A DNA stretch of 64,000 nucleotides from Hoyosella sp. YIM 151337 (GTDB lineage Bacteria; Actinomycetota; Actinomycetes; Mycobacteriales; Mycobacteriaceae), in the NCBI RefSeq assembly GCF_026041215.1, contig NZ_JAPEIQ010000028.1, positions 1 to 64,000 of the forward strand, written 5' to 3'. The position numbers and the translations under genes are program-made. The notes under the pieces are model-generated. The model did no database searches. It was given only the letters and a program-made list of their open reading frames with translations, and had not been told where the DNA came from. Below, in pieces: positions 42,839 to 51,200 of the stretch (position 1 is its first letter; each line of letters opens with the position of its first letter).

Positions 42839-43590
42839 CGGCTGACTTTATGCGCGACCACGCGCGCGAAAGCCCGGCCCACCATGTGGGCGGTCGCCAC
42901 GATTTCGGGTTCCCGGTCCTGGTACGCCCGCAGGAAACCACTTGGACTCATCGACTCCTGCGTCGCGGCGTCGGTGGCCCACGCACGGAACGTGCCGAAC
43001 GATGCCTCCGGATGGCACTGCACGCCCCAGGCGCTACTGCCCACGCGAAAGATCTGGTTCGGATACATCGCCGACGAGGCGAGAAGCGTCGAATACGGCG
43101 GCAGGGCGCCAATCGCATCGAAGTGCATACTGGGTGACCGCATTGGATTGCAGCAGTGAGCCAGGCGACCGAACAAAGCGTCCACGCTCGCTTCGGGCAG
43201 CCACGTGAGCTCGGTGACGCCTCCCTCCAGGCCCGCGTCCGCATCGATATCGACAGCCCCGCCGCAGGCGAGCGCGAGCATTTGCGCCCCCAGACAGATC
43301 CCCAGCGTGGGCACGGCCCCGTCGACGCAGTCACGCAGCAGGGAACGCGCCTTCGGCAGCCACGGACAGTCATCATCGGAAATCGCGCTTTGGTAACCGC
43401 CAAGTACGATGAGGCCGTCGCCGACGTCGTCAAGGGCAGGCAGCGCATCGCCTTCGTAAGGCCGGACAACGTCGAGGCCGACCTCGCTGAGCGGATACTC
43501 GAGAAGGTCCAGCGGGCAGCTTGGATGGTTCTCGATCACCGTCACTCGTCGCACCAGGAAACTGTAGGCACTCGGTAACGAAAATTGCAT
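42835..43590 (-). CDS. Class I glutamine amidotransferase
   Basis: A 251-residue GATase. The nucleophile Cys lies in TLGICLGAQMLAL near residue 100 and the catalytic His-x-Glu in GVQCHPEASFG near 192. It is a free-standing GMP-synthase-like glutaminase with no synthase partner nearby, so the acceptor is unknown; gamma-glutamyl-amine hydrolysis is possible for such proteins. Confidence 0.88.
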   Translation of the reverse strand: MQFSLPSAYSFLVRRVTVIENHPSCPLDLLEYPLSEVGLDVVRPYEGDALPALDDVGDGLIVLGGYQSAISDDDCPWLPKARSLLRDCVDGAVPTLGICLGAQMLALACGGAVDIDADAGLEGGVTELTWLPEASVDALFGRLAHCCNPMRSPSMHFDAIGALPPYSTLLASSAMYPNQIFRVGSSAWGVQCHPEASFGTFRAWATDAATQESMSPSGFLRAYQDREPEIVATAHMVGRAFARVVAHKVSR

Positions 43591-43674
43591 GTTGAGAGGC
43601 GTTCATGTGTGCTCAGTCACAGCACTCCCGTGTCGGAGCACGAAGTTGTCGGTGCTGGCTGGTAGAAGAAGGGC

Positions 43675-43905
43675 ATGCGACAAGAGCAAGACAGGCCAGA
43701 CGAAGGCCCGCGGTGCGGCGAATGCATGGCGCAGCTCGACCACTGCCACGGGACCCTCATCATCCATGCTGAAGGTTCGGCGGAGTGCACCAGCAGCGAG
43801 TGCACGATGCCGTTCGCAGACCGGCACCTGTGGGTCCTCGACTGCGCTGCGCTGCTTCCGGAGTGCGCGTGCGCCGCGGAGTACCAGGGTGCACTCACGG
43901 CGTGA
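43675..43905 (+). CDS. Small Cys/His-rich protein
   Basis: A 76-residue protein with a likely zinc site: CGECMAQLDHCHGTLIIHAE, then ECTSSECTMP and CAALLPECACAAEY. The pattern is typical of small actinobacterial proteins of unknown function found in many Mycobacteriales. It is 43 bases upstream of the DUF309 gene on the same strand, so cotranscription is likely. Confidence 0.75.
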   Translation: MRQEQDRPDEGPRCGECMAQLDHCHGTLIIHAEGSAECTSSECTMPFADRHLWVLDCAALLPECACAAEYQGALTA

Positions 43906-43948
43906 GCCCCTCTTTCGGTCTGGCGCCGCGTGTAGTAACGATGGGGAC

Positions 43949-44455
43949 ATGACACCGGCGCGGGGACGCAGCGTTCCGCGGGATCGCGATGACGAGGGCC
44001 GGGCGCTAAACGCCCGTCCGCGTGACGCGCTTGGCCGGCCGCTCCCCTACGGCGCGAAGGGTGTTGCGCGGCTAGAGGAAGGTGCGGTCCGGGAGCCGCA
44101 GGAAACAATTACCATGGCCGCCGACTTGTTCGGGCAGAAGCTGCCGTTTCATGCGCATGAGGTTTTCGAGGACGCCTGGAAATCTGCACCGCGCGAGTGG
44201 CGTGATCTGTGGAAGGGGCTCGCGCAACTCGCAGTTGGTATCACACACGCAGCGCGGGGAAACCGGACTGGCGCGGCTCGGCTGCTTATTCGCGCAGCCG
44301 AGCACCTAGAGATGTTCGCTGGCACGCAGCCGTACACAATCGACGTCGACGCGGTGCGCGCGTGGGCGGTGCGCACCGCCGGCGAACTCAATGAGTCGCG
44401 CGATTCTGGTCCCCGCTGGCTCGAGCCACCGGCGTTGACGCGAAACCTACGCTAG
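43949..44455 (+). CDS. DUF309 family protein
   Basis: A 168-residue protein. The DUF309 core is ADLFGQKLPFHAHEVFEDAW at about residue 55, with ITHAARGNRTGAARLL near 98; conserved His/Glu residues form a helical metal-like site in this family. The first 45 residues are charged and probably flexible. The function of DUF309 is unknown. The end overlaps the convergent fructosamine kinase gene by nine bases. Confidence 0.85.
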   Translation: MTPARGRSVPRDRDDEGRALNARPRDALGRPLPYGAKGVARLEEGAVREPQETITMAADLFGQKLPFHAHEVFEDAWKSAPREWRDLWKGLAQLAVGITHAARGNRTGAARLLIRAAEHLEMFAGTQPYTIDVDAVRAWAVRTAGELNESRDSGPRWLEPPALTRNLR

Positions 44456-45211
44456 GAGCAGGACCGCCCTGGCTGCCCGCTCTAGCTCGCGACCGTAGTG
44501 GGCTCCCTGACCGGCAGCATGGACCGCAAGCGGGTGCAACTGGTGCAGCGGCAGTCGCTGCAGCCAGTCATTTTCGAGCTCACACACCGACCGGTATCCG
44601 TGCACAATGTCATCGAGGTACGGGCAGCCAAAGAGTTCCAGCATCGCCAGATCTGTTTCACGGTGCCCACCGTGCGCGGCTGGGTCGATCGCAATTCCCC
44701 CCGCAGATGTCCACATCACATTTCCGGCCCACAGGTCACCGTGAATGCGTGCAGGCGGCGCATCGTCATCGAACGTTCCCGCAGCGATGAGCTCACAGGC
44801 CCGCTCCACGACGGCCACTGTCGCGGCCGTGACCATGCCCAGCTTCCGGGCTCTCGGAAGAAATGGGAGCACGCGTTCCAGGGCATAGAATTCTCCCCAC
44901 GCGTCATGCACCGCATCCGGGCCGGATGGCATTGGCTGGGTGCCGATAAACAGCTGTCCCTTGTAGCCATCCGGTGCTGCGCCGAATCCGGCAGCGCCCG
45001 CGCCGTGCGCCTTCGCGAGCTGCTGTCCGAATCGGCGCGCCGCTTCGGCACTTGGCGCGACGCTGTCAAGCCGCTCGAGTTCGATGAAGTCTGTGCCGCA
45101 ATCAATCACCTGGGCCACTGGCAGCCCGGCGTCACGCAGCCACTCCAGGCCCGCACGCTCGGCGAAATAGAAGTCAGGATGCTTCGGGTCGTGTTTCCGG
45201 AAAGTGCGCAT
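44447..45211 (-). CDS. Fructosamine kinase family protein
   Basis: A 254-residue kinase of the aminoglycoside-phosphotransferase-like fold. The catalytic loop is ARIHGDLWAGNVMW near residue 153 and the metal-binding loop is IAIDPAAHGGHRETDLAML near 173. Family members phosphorylate sugar adducts on amines and so help repair glycation. It starts 8 bases after the nitroreductase-like gene stops, so the two form an operon. Confidence 0.88.
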   Translation of the reverse strand: MRTFRKHDPKHPDFYFAERAGLEWLRDAGLPVAQVIDCGTDFIELERLDSVAPSAEAARRFGQQLAKAHGAGAAGFGAAPDGYKGQLFIGTQPMPSGPDAVHDAWGEFYALERVLPFLPRARKLGMVTAATVAVVERACELIAAGTFDDDAPPARIHGDLWAGNVMWTSAGGIAIDPAAHGGHRETDLAMLELFGCPYLDDIVHGYRSVCELENDWLQRLPLHQLHPLAVHAAGQGAHYGRELERAARAVLLLA

Positions 45212-45219
45212 CTCATCCG

Positions 45220-45846
45220 TCAGGTAAGGCGTGTGATCAGTTGCTCGGCATCAATTCGCCGGTTGCGCGGTTTGGCGTCGGACGGATCGATGCCACCGAC
45301 ATACAGCCAGCCTAATAGCTTCTCGTTCTCGGCGAGGCCGTGCACCTCAGCGACTTCCGGCATGGTGGTGAACGGCCCGGTGCGCCAGACCACGCCCCAG
45401 CCGCGCTCGAACAGGGCGAGGGAGAGCAGATGGCCGAGACCGGCGGCGCTCGCTAACTGCTCCCACTCTGGGACGGTGAAGTGTTGCACGCGACGCAGCA
45501 CAATCGCGATGAGGAGCGGCGCTCGCAAGGGCTTGCCAGCAAGCTTGTGGGCGTCCTCGATGTCGTCGGCATCGTCGAGTTCGGCCGGATCGCCGTAGAC
45601 GTGCTTGACGATCGCGGCGCCGAAGCGCTCGCGCGCCGCCGCGCGCAGCGTGATGACGCGCCACGGGCGCAGCGCTTTGTGGTCCGCCACGGAGGTGCAC
45701 GCCTGAACGAGTTCCGTGATCTCAGCGTCACTCGGAGAATCGTCGGTCAGCGTCAGGTATGACCTGCGCGCGGCGATTGCCTCGACGGCACTGTGCGGCC
45801 GCCGGGGCTCGGCAGCGGTGTGCGAGGCAGAATGTTCAGCATCCAT
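45220..45846 (-). CDS. Nitroreductase family protein
   Basis: A 208-residue flavoprotein of the nitroreductase fold. FMN-binding features: AIAARRSYLTLTDDSPSD near residue 23 and DHKALRPWRVITL near 54; the C-terminus has LGWLYVGGIDP. The ATG at 45846 is chosen; the upstream in-frame extension has no support. Likely an NAD(P)H-dependent FMN oxidoreductase; substrate unknown. Cotranscribed with the fructosamine kinase. Confidence 0.82.
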   Translation of the reverse strand: MDAEHSASHTAAEPRRPHSAVEAIAARRSYLTLTDDSPSDAEITELVQACTSVADHKALRPWRVITLRAAARERFGAAIVKHVYGDPAELDDADDIEDAHKLAGKPLRAPLLIAIVLRRVQHFTVPEWEQLASAAGLGHLLSLALFERGWGVVWRTGPFTTMPEVAEVHGLAENEKLLGWLYVGGIDPSDAKPRNRRIDAEQLITRLT

Positions 45847-45923
45847 CGCGAATAACGGTAGCGCGTTACCGGGAGCTGCGGCCCGGCACCTCACCAGACC
45901 GCAGCTCGGTAGCCCGACGCGTG

Positions 45924-46394
45924 TCAGCTGCGAACGTCGATCCGCCGTACAGACTCGGGCGCGGGCGCCGCTTTCGGCAGCGTGACCGTCAGCACGCCGT
46001 CGGTGAGGGCGGCGTCGATCCGTTCAAGATCGACTTCACCGGGCAGACTTACCCGGTAGCTGAACCGTCCGGTGCGGCGGGTCTTGCGGTGAATCACGCC
46101 GGACCGTGCGGTCTCCTTTGATTCCCCCGCGATCTGCAGCACGCCATCGCGGTACTCGACGGTGATGTCGCCTTTCTTCACTCCCGGCAGTTCTGCTTCG
46201 ACGGTGTAGGCCTGATCGGTTTCCTCAATGTCAGCCGAGGGAATCCAGGCACTGGTTCCGACTTCGTTCTCAGGCGCTTCGAACCATCGGCCCACCCGGT
46301 CGTACAGTTCTTCGACCTCGCGGAACGGGTCGCGGCCGAATAGCGAGTGACCAAACACAGGGGAAACAGGACGCCGGCGGACTGGCACTGCCAT
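45924..46394 (-). CDS. Hsp20/alpha-crystallin family small heat-shock protein
   Basis: A 156-residue chaperone. The alpha-crystallin domain runs from about residue 50 (WIPSADIEETDQAYTVEAEL) to 145 with VEYRDGVLQIAGESKE and the GVLTVTLPK motif. The ATG at 46394 has AAGGAG 8 bases upstream; in-frame starts further up lack support. A HAIR-like element lies 80 bases upstream (46474-46492), so HspR control is expected, as for hsp20-type genes in mycobacteria. Forms oligomers that hold unfolded proteins. Confidence 0.92.
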   Translation of the reverse strand: MAVPVRRRPVSPVFGHSLFGRDPFREVEELYDRVGRWFEAPENEVGTSAWIPSADIEETDQAYTVEAELPGVKKGDITVEYRDGVLQIAGESKETARSGVIHRKTRRTGRFSYRVSLPGEVDLERIDAALTDGVLTVTLPKAAPAPESVRRIDVRS

Positions 46395-46473
46395 TTCTCT
46401 CTCCTTGCTCGTTGATGTGCCTTTTGGGCGGGCTCTCCGCCACACCCTTGCGATTGACATAACCAATCGATAA

Positions 46474-46492
46474 TTGAGTCTATTCCGCTCAA
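46474..46492. promoter_or_regulatory. HAIR element (HspR operator) for hsp20
   Basis: TTGAGT-CTATTCC-GCTCAA matches the HAIR consensus CTTGAGT-N7-ACTCAAG at 11 of the 12 positions compared, with the exact 7-base spacing. It lies 80 bases upstream of the hsp20 start and about 105 bases before the divergent gene at 46597, so it could affect both. Confidence 0.75.
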
Positions 46493-46596
46493 TCTACAGT
46501 CCAGGTGTGAAACTTGATTTGCTAATGTCAAGCTCTAATGCTTGCTTGAAGGTTCCCGTATTCTCAAAGCAGCGCCACATCGATCAAGGGAGATCA

Positions 46597-47031
46597 ATGA
46601 GCATCGCGACGACCGTCTTTGTGAAGACCCTGCAGGCACACCAGGCGCTGTACCAACGTTCGGGCGGCCGATTGGGCCACAAACTTCTCGGTATCCCCAC
46701 ACTGCTGCTCACCACGACGGGGCGCAAAACCGGGAAGAAGCGTGTCAGCGCGCTCACGTATGCCACCGTGCCCACCGGTTACGCCGTCGTAGCGTCGAAT
46801 GGCGGTGCACGCACGAACCCCGGCTGGCTTCACAACGTCACTGCCAATCCTGGCGTCACGGTACAGATCGGCCGTGAGACTTTCCCCGCAACCGCACACG
46901 TTTTGTATCCGGGCGACGAAGGATACGGCGACGCGTGGGCGGCGGCGAACGCTGTGAACAAGAACCGCTACCACGCGTATCAGAAGATGACGCCGCGACC
47001 TATTCCGGTTGTGGTGCTGTCACGCGTGTGA
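46597..47031 (+). CDS. DDN-type F420-dependent nitroreductase family protein
   Basis: A 144-residue protein of the deazaflavin-dependent nitroreductase family. Motifs: LLTTTGRKTGKKRVSALTY near residue 40, then NPGWLHNVTANPGVTVQIG near 75. The start has AAGGGAG 5-8 bases upstream. Such proteins use reduced F420 to reduce quinones or nitro compounds. It is divergent from hsp20 across the HAIR element and its end overlaps the DUF1295 gene by 12 bases. Confidence 0.9.
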   Translation: MSIATTVFVKTLQAHQALYQRSGGRLGHKLLGIPTLLLTTTGRKTGKKRVSALTYATVPTGYAVVASNGGARTNPGWLHNVTANPGVTVQIGRETFPATAHVLYPGDEGYGDAWAAANAVNKNRYHAYQKMTPRPIPVVVLSRV

Positions 47032-47802
47032 CCGCGGCGGAAGCGGAAAAAAGAAGCTCACTCTCTGCTGATACTCAGCGTAGCCGGGACGGTCTTGCAT
47101 GTACTTCTCCAGCAGCTTCCCGCCGGTCGCGAACGCAAGGAAGTACGTCATGAGGACAGGCGATAGCACCGTCAGCACGCCAGGCCACGCGTCAGCGGCA
47201 ATGAGGAAGATGCCCCACCAGACGCACGCATCCCCAAAGTAGTTCGGATGACGCGTCCATGCCCACAACCCGCGATCCATGACCTTGCCGCGATGTGCCG
47301 GTGACTCCTTGAAGCGCCGCAACTGGTAGTCACCGACCGCCTCGAAGGCGATGCCAGTCATCCACAACACAATCCCTGCGAAGGCGATCCACCCCAGTAC
47401 GCCGCTGGAGACCGCAGCAACCTGGATCGGCAGCGAGACAAACCATGCGGCGGCAGCCTGAGTCAGGTAGATCTTGCGGACCGCCGCCCACACCGGATTA
47501 CCCCCAGTGCGCGCGAGCATTTCCGCGTAGCGCGGGTCCTCCCCATGCCCGCTCGTCCGCCGGAACATATGCCACGCGAGCCGGGCACCCCAGACGCTGA
47601 CGAGCGCTAACAGAACCAGCCGCCGCGCGAACTCCCCGTCCCCGGCGAGAAAGGCGGATGCAGCTACCGCGACGAACGCAAGCCCCCACGAGACGTCGAC
47701 CACGTTATGACGCCCCAATCGAAACCCCGCCACCGCCGTCACAGCCATCACGACACAGACAGCAACAAGCGACGCGAGGGTGACGGCGGTGAAACTACCC
47801 AT
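47020..47802 (-). CDS. DUF1295 membrane protein (Rv0446c-like)
   Basis: A 260-residue protein with about seven membrane helices. The C-terminal motif ARHPNYFGD-like segment (WTRHPNYFGDACVWWGIFL) and EYQQRVSFFFP are typical of DUF1295/steroid-5-alpha-reductase-like and isoprenyl methyltransferase-like enzymes that use NADPH or SAM with lipids. Last gene of the lipid-methylation operon (8-base overlap with the synthase upstream). In M. tuberculosis the same order (Rv0446c-Rv0449c) is seen. Confidence 0.88.
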   Translation of the reverse strand: MGSFTAVTLASLVAVCVVMAVTAVAGFRLGRHNVVDVSWGLAFVAVAASAFLAGDGEFARRLVLLALVSVWGARLAWHMFRRTSGHGEDPRYAEMLARTGGNPVWAAVRKIYLTQAAAAWFVSLPIQVAAVSSGVLGWIAFAGIVLWMTGIAFEAVGDYQLRRFKESPAHRGKVMDRGLWAWTRHPNYFGDACVWWGIFLIAADAWPGVLTVLSPVLMTYFLAFATGGKLLEKYMQDRPGYAEYQQRVSFFFPLPPRSHA

Positions 47803-49126
47803 CTGCGGCTCCGCTCTTCATGCGCACCGCGGGAAGGCCGGATCGGCCCACGCTTCCTGGCCGAACGAAGAGCATCTGATCAACTCCCATGCGGCCATCC
47901 CGAAACGCCCGCCCCCCGCCAGTCAGATACAGCCGCCACACCCGCGCCGTCTCCACACTGGTCACGTCAACCAATTTCGCCCAGTTGGATTCCAGGCGTT
48001 CATTCCATGCCGCCACAGTGCGTACGTAGTGCTCACGCAGCGCATGGACATCGCGCAATTCGAGCCCTGGGTATTCGAGCATGGCTATCGTCTCGCCAAC
48101 AGGGCGCATATCCATATCGGGGGCGATGAACGACTCGATGAACGGGCCGCCGCCCGGGTGACGGCCCTGACGCGACATTTGCTGAACCAAAACGCCTCCG
48201 CCGGGTTTGACGTTGTCATAGAGCGCGCGCGCATACCGCGGGTAGTTGCCCCGGCCTACGTGCTCGCCCATCTCAATCGACACGACCGCGTCAAACGGAC
48301 CATCGGAGATGCGGCGGTAGTCCTGAAGCCGGATGTCCACGCGGCCATCGAGACCTTCGGCCAAGATTCGCTTGTCCGCGAAGGCTTTCTGTTCCTTCGA
48401 AAGGGTGACACCCACGACGTCGACGTCGTAGTTCCGGGCTGCATGGACCGCGAAACCTCCCCACCCGCAACCCACATCCAGCACCCGCATTCCAGGCTGC
48501 AAGCCGAGCTTCCGGCACACGAGGTCAAATTTATCGCGCTGCGCATCCGCCAGCGTGTAAGTGGGCTCATCGGAGGTCCAGTAGGCGCAGGAGTACACCA
48601 TCGCACCGTCGAGGATGAGCCCGTAGAACTCGTTCGACATATCGTAGTGGTGGCTGATTGCCTGGCGATCGCGGCGCAGACTGTGCAGACGTCCGCCGAT
48701 GCGGGCTTGTGATAGCGGGGGCGGCGGCGGTCGCCGGATTGCGCCGAGTTGCCGGGCCGCACGCGCGGTCCGCAGCAGCAGGCGCACGGTGGGCAGGACC
48801 GGGCCGAGGCCGCGCTCGCGTACCGTAGCCCAAACATGATCGAGCGCGTCCCCCAGATCACCCTCAACCTCGAGCTCCCCGGTCACGTAGGCTTGCGCGG
48901 CACCGAGTTCCCCTGGCCGCCAGAGTAGTCGGCGCAGCACGTTCGTGCTATTGATACTGATAACCGGCGCACCCGCTGGGCCCGCGCAGCTGCCGTCCCA
49001 AGCCTGAAGACGCACGGGCAGCGGGGATCCCGTCACGGGCGCAAGGATGTCAGCGAGTAGCGCAGCGACAGAGGGTTCGTTTGGCGAGCGTCGCAGGGCC
49101 GTTCCGTTGCGCGTGTGGTCTGACAC
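47795..49126 (-). CDS. Cyclopropane-fatty-acid synthase family methyltransferase (second copy)
   Basis: A 443-residue SAM-dependent methyltransferase. SAM motif VLDVGCGWGGFAVHAARNYD near residue 215; ISHHYDMSNEFYGLILDGAM near 160 and the MGEHVGRGNYPRYARALYD segment mark the CFAS family. Its GTG overlaps the stop of the first synthase by one base. Family members add a methylene or methyl group to unsaturated phospholipid acyl chains. The N-terminal half differs from the first copy, so the two are not a recent exact duplication. Confidence 0.9.
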   Translation of the reverse strand: MSDHTRNGTALRRSPNEPSVAALLADILAPVTGSPLPVRLQAWDGSCAGPAGAPVISINSTNVLRRLLWRPGELGAAQAYVTGELEVEGDLGDALDHVWATVRERGLGPVLPTVRLLLRTARAARQLGAIRRPPPPPLSQARIGGRLHSLRRDRQAISHHYDMSNEFYGLILDGAMVYSCAYWTSDEPTYTLADAQRDKFDLVCRKLGLQPGMRVLDVGCGWGGFAVHAARNYDVDVVGVTLSKEQKAFADKRILAEGLDGRVDIRLQDYRRISDGPFDAVVSIEMGEHVGRGNYPRYARALYDNVKPGGGVLVQQMSRQGRHPGGGPFIESFIAPDMDMRPVGETIAMLEYPGLELRDVHALREHYVRTVAAWNERLESNWAKLVDVTSVETARVWRLYLTGGGRAFRDGRMGVDQMLFVRPGSVGRSGLPAVRMKSGAADG

Positions 49127-50424
49127 TATGCCGCCTCCGAATCGTTTCTGTGAAACACAAGTTGTTCGACATCGAGGTAGCCCGAGGCGAAACCCGCTTC
49201 CGAATAGGCAAGATAAAATTTCCACATCCGCCGGAACACGTCGTCGAACCCCAGTCGGCGTGCCTCGCCAAACCGGGCACTGAAGCGCTCCTCCCACAAT
49301 CGAAGCGTCCGCGCGTAGTGGGCACCCATCTGGAAACGGTCGCGAAGGCGTAATGCCGTGTGGTGCTCCGCAGTTCGCGACAGCGCCGTCACCGACGGAA
49401 TCAGCCCGCCAGGGAAGATGTACTTGTGAATCCAGGTATATGTGTTGCGCGTTGCGCGCATCCGCTGGTGCGGCATGGTGATGGCCTGGATTGCCACCGC
49501 ACCGCCAGGTGCAAGAAGTTCGTCAAGTTTACGGAAGTACGCTGGCCAATACTGGTAACCGACCGCCTCGATCATTTCGACTGACACTATTGCGTCGAAC
49601 TGGCCTTCCACGAGGCGATAGTCAAGCATCTGAACTTGAATTCGATTAGTTAAGTCTAGAGACTTGACGCGCGCCTCGGCGAGCTGCTTCTGCGCCGCCG
49701 ATAGCGTCACCGTCGTGACGCTGGCGCCACGCTGCGCAGCCCGAATCGCCAACTCGCCCCAGCCCGTACCGATTTCGAGAAGCCGAGTGCCCGGACCGAC
49801 CCCCGTCACATCAAGCAGACGATCTATCTTTCGCCGCTGCGCGGCCGCGAGATCAGCCCACTCCGCGGTGGCGGGATCATCGAACAGTGCGGACGAGTAG
49901 GTCATCGTCTCGTCCAGGAACAGCGCGAAGAACTCATTCGACAGGTCATAGTGGCGGGACACATTTGACCGGGTATTGCGGACGCTGTTGCGTTCCGCGC
50001 TGGGCTGACGGCGCACGGCTATCGGCCGCAACAGCTGCAACGGCGCTGGTACAAGATCCGCCACGCGGTCCGCAAACGCGGTGAGCACACCGTGGACGTC
50101 GCTGGTGTCCCACTCCCCCGCCATGTATGACTCACCGAAACCAATCAGCCCGCCAGTGCCGAGTCGCGCGAAGAACGCGTCCTCGTCATGAATCACCATG
50201 CACGGCGCGCCTGAACCATTCCCGGCGACGCCCGGACCTGCCACCGGGCCGCAGTCGGAGGCCTCAACTCGGATTGGCAAGCGCGACACCGCATGGCGAA
50301 ACAGCGTGCGCGCAATCCGCGCACGCAGCCCAGCGGCCTGCGGAACATGCGCGATGTCCGGCCAGCGAACCGGGTCGACTCCGGATCTAGGAGCACGGCG
50401 AATATCTGCTGTCTGAACGGTCAC
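49126..50424 (-). CDS. Cyclopropane-fatty-acid synthase family methyltransferase (UfaA1-like)
   Basis: A 432-residue SAM-dependent methyltransferase. SAM motif LLEIGTGWGELAIRAAQRGA near residue 210; VSRHYDLSNEFFALFLDETM near 155. The position between DUF1365 and DUF1295 genes is that of ufaA1 (Rv0447c) in M. tuberculosis, reported to make tuberculostearic acid from oleate. The GTG start overlaps the DUF1365 stop. With the FAD oxidoreductase upstream it may carry out methyl addition and reduction to a 10-methyl chain. Confidence 0.9.
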   Translation of the reverse strand: MTVQTADIRRAPRSGVDPVRWPDIAHVPQAAGLRARIARTLFRHAVSRLPIRVEASDCGPVAGPGVAGNGSGAPCMVIHDEDAFFARLGTGGLIGFGESYMAGEWDTSDVHGVLTAFADRVADLVPAPLQLLRPIAVRRQPSAERNSVRNTRSNVSRHYDLSNEFFALFLDETMTYSSALFDDPATAEWADLAAAQRRKIDRLLDVTGVGPGTRLLEIGTGWGELAIRAAQRGASVTTVTLSAAQKQLAEARVKSLDLTNRIQVQMLDYRLVEGQFDAIVSVEMIEAVGYQYWPAYFRKLDELLAPGGAVAIQAITMPHQRMRATRNTYTWIHKYIFPGGLIPSVTALSRTAEHHTALRLRDRFQMGAHYARTLRLWEERFSARFGEARRLGFDDVFRRMWKFYLAYSEAGFASGYLDVEQLVFHRNDSEAA

Positions 50425-51200
50425 TGATTAACCTTTCTGCGGGCACTGCGCTCTTGCCGGTCATCTGTCAGGGCAGTATCTGCGCGGTCTGTGCGCACAA
50501 CAGGAAGGCCGCGCAGCCACAGGCCGACGCCCTGCCAGCGAATCTGGAAAAACACGCGCAATGGTGGGACGGGGAGTTCGCGCTGTGCTCGCAGCACCGA
50601 GCGCGTACAGATGTCTTGCCGGAAACCAGATACCGATGCGATGAAGGCCGCTTCACCTGCCCGGTGGAGTTCGACACTCGCGGTCAGAGTCTCCCGCGGA
50701 AATGGCAGCCTGATTCGGTACCGTCCGTCGATTCCGTTGAACGGCGACACGCGAAACACCTTGTCTGTCAGCGTCCCCCCTGGTTCCGCGGCCGCAGCGT
50801 CCAACAGGTAGCAATGCCGCTCACCGTAGGTGTTGTGCACCTCGGCGATCACGGCGCGCAGTCTGCCATCAGCCCCGAAACACCAGAACACTGAGAGCGG
50901 ATTGAAGTTCACGCCCAGCACCCGCGCGTTCGCGAGCATCCACACCTCACCGCCGCCCAGATCGATGTCATTCTCGGCGAGGAACGAATCAGCGCCGGCA
51001 CGAATAGTCGGCTGGCGGCCATCGAAGTGATCGCGGGCGGTGAACCGCGCGAACGGGCGCAGCCATAGAGGCAGCACCGGCAGCCGATCGACGTTCACCA
51101 GCCACCAGACGCTTCGGTAAGTGAACTCGTTGTGCAGCGGAGATTTCCGTACGTGCCGAATTTCGGTGCGGTACAGCGCACCTGGGTAGGAGCGGGTCAC
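50421..51200 (-). CDS. DUF1365 family protein (Rv0448c-like)
   Basis: A 259-residue DUF1365 protein. Signature LYRTEIRHVRKSPLHNEFTY near residue 10 and VLGVNFNPLSVFWCFGADG near 95, and SPFNGIDGRYRIRLPFP near 150. The start is GTG at 51200, overlapping the preceding FAD gene's stop (GTGA); a longer frame to 51266 lies inside that gene. DUF1365 proteins accompany cyclopropane synthases in many bacteria; their biochemical role is not established. Confidence 0.9.
   Translation of the reverse strand: MTRSYPGALYRTEIRHVRKSPLHNEFTYRSVWWLVNVDRLPVLPLWLRPFARFTARDHFDGRQPTIRAGADSFLAENDIDLGGGEVWMLANARVLGVNFNPLSVFWCFGADGRLRAVIAEVHNTYGERHCYLLDAAAAEPGGTLTDKVFRVSPFNGIDGRYRIRLPFPRETLTASVELHRAGEAAFIASVSGFRQDICTRSVLRAQRELPVPPLRVFFQIRWQGVGLWLRGLPVVRTDRADTALTDDRQERSARRKVNQ

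Noticed and set aside
44498-45598. A 366-codon plus-strand frame opposite the fructosamine kinase and nitroreductase genes
   Set aside because: It crosses two genes with clear motifs on the other strand and has no family features.
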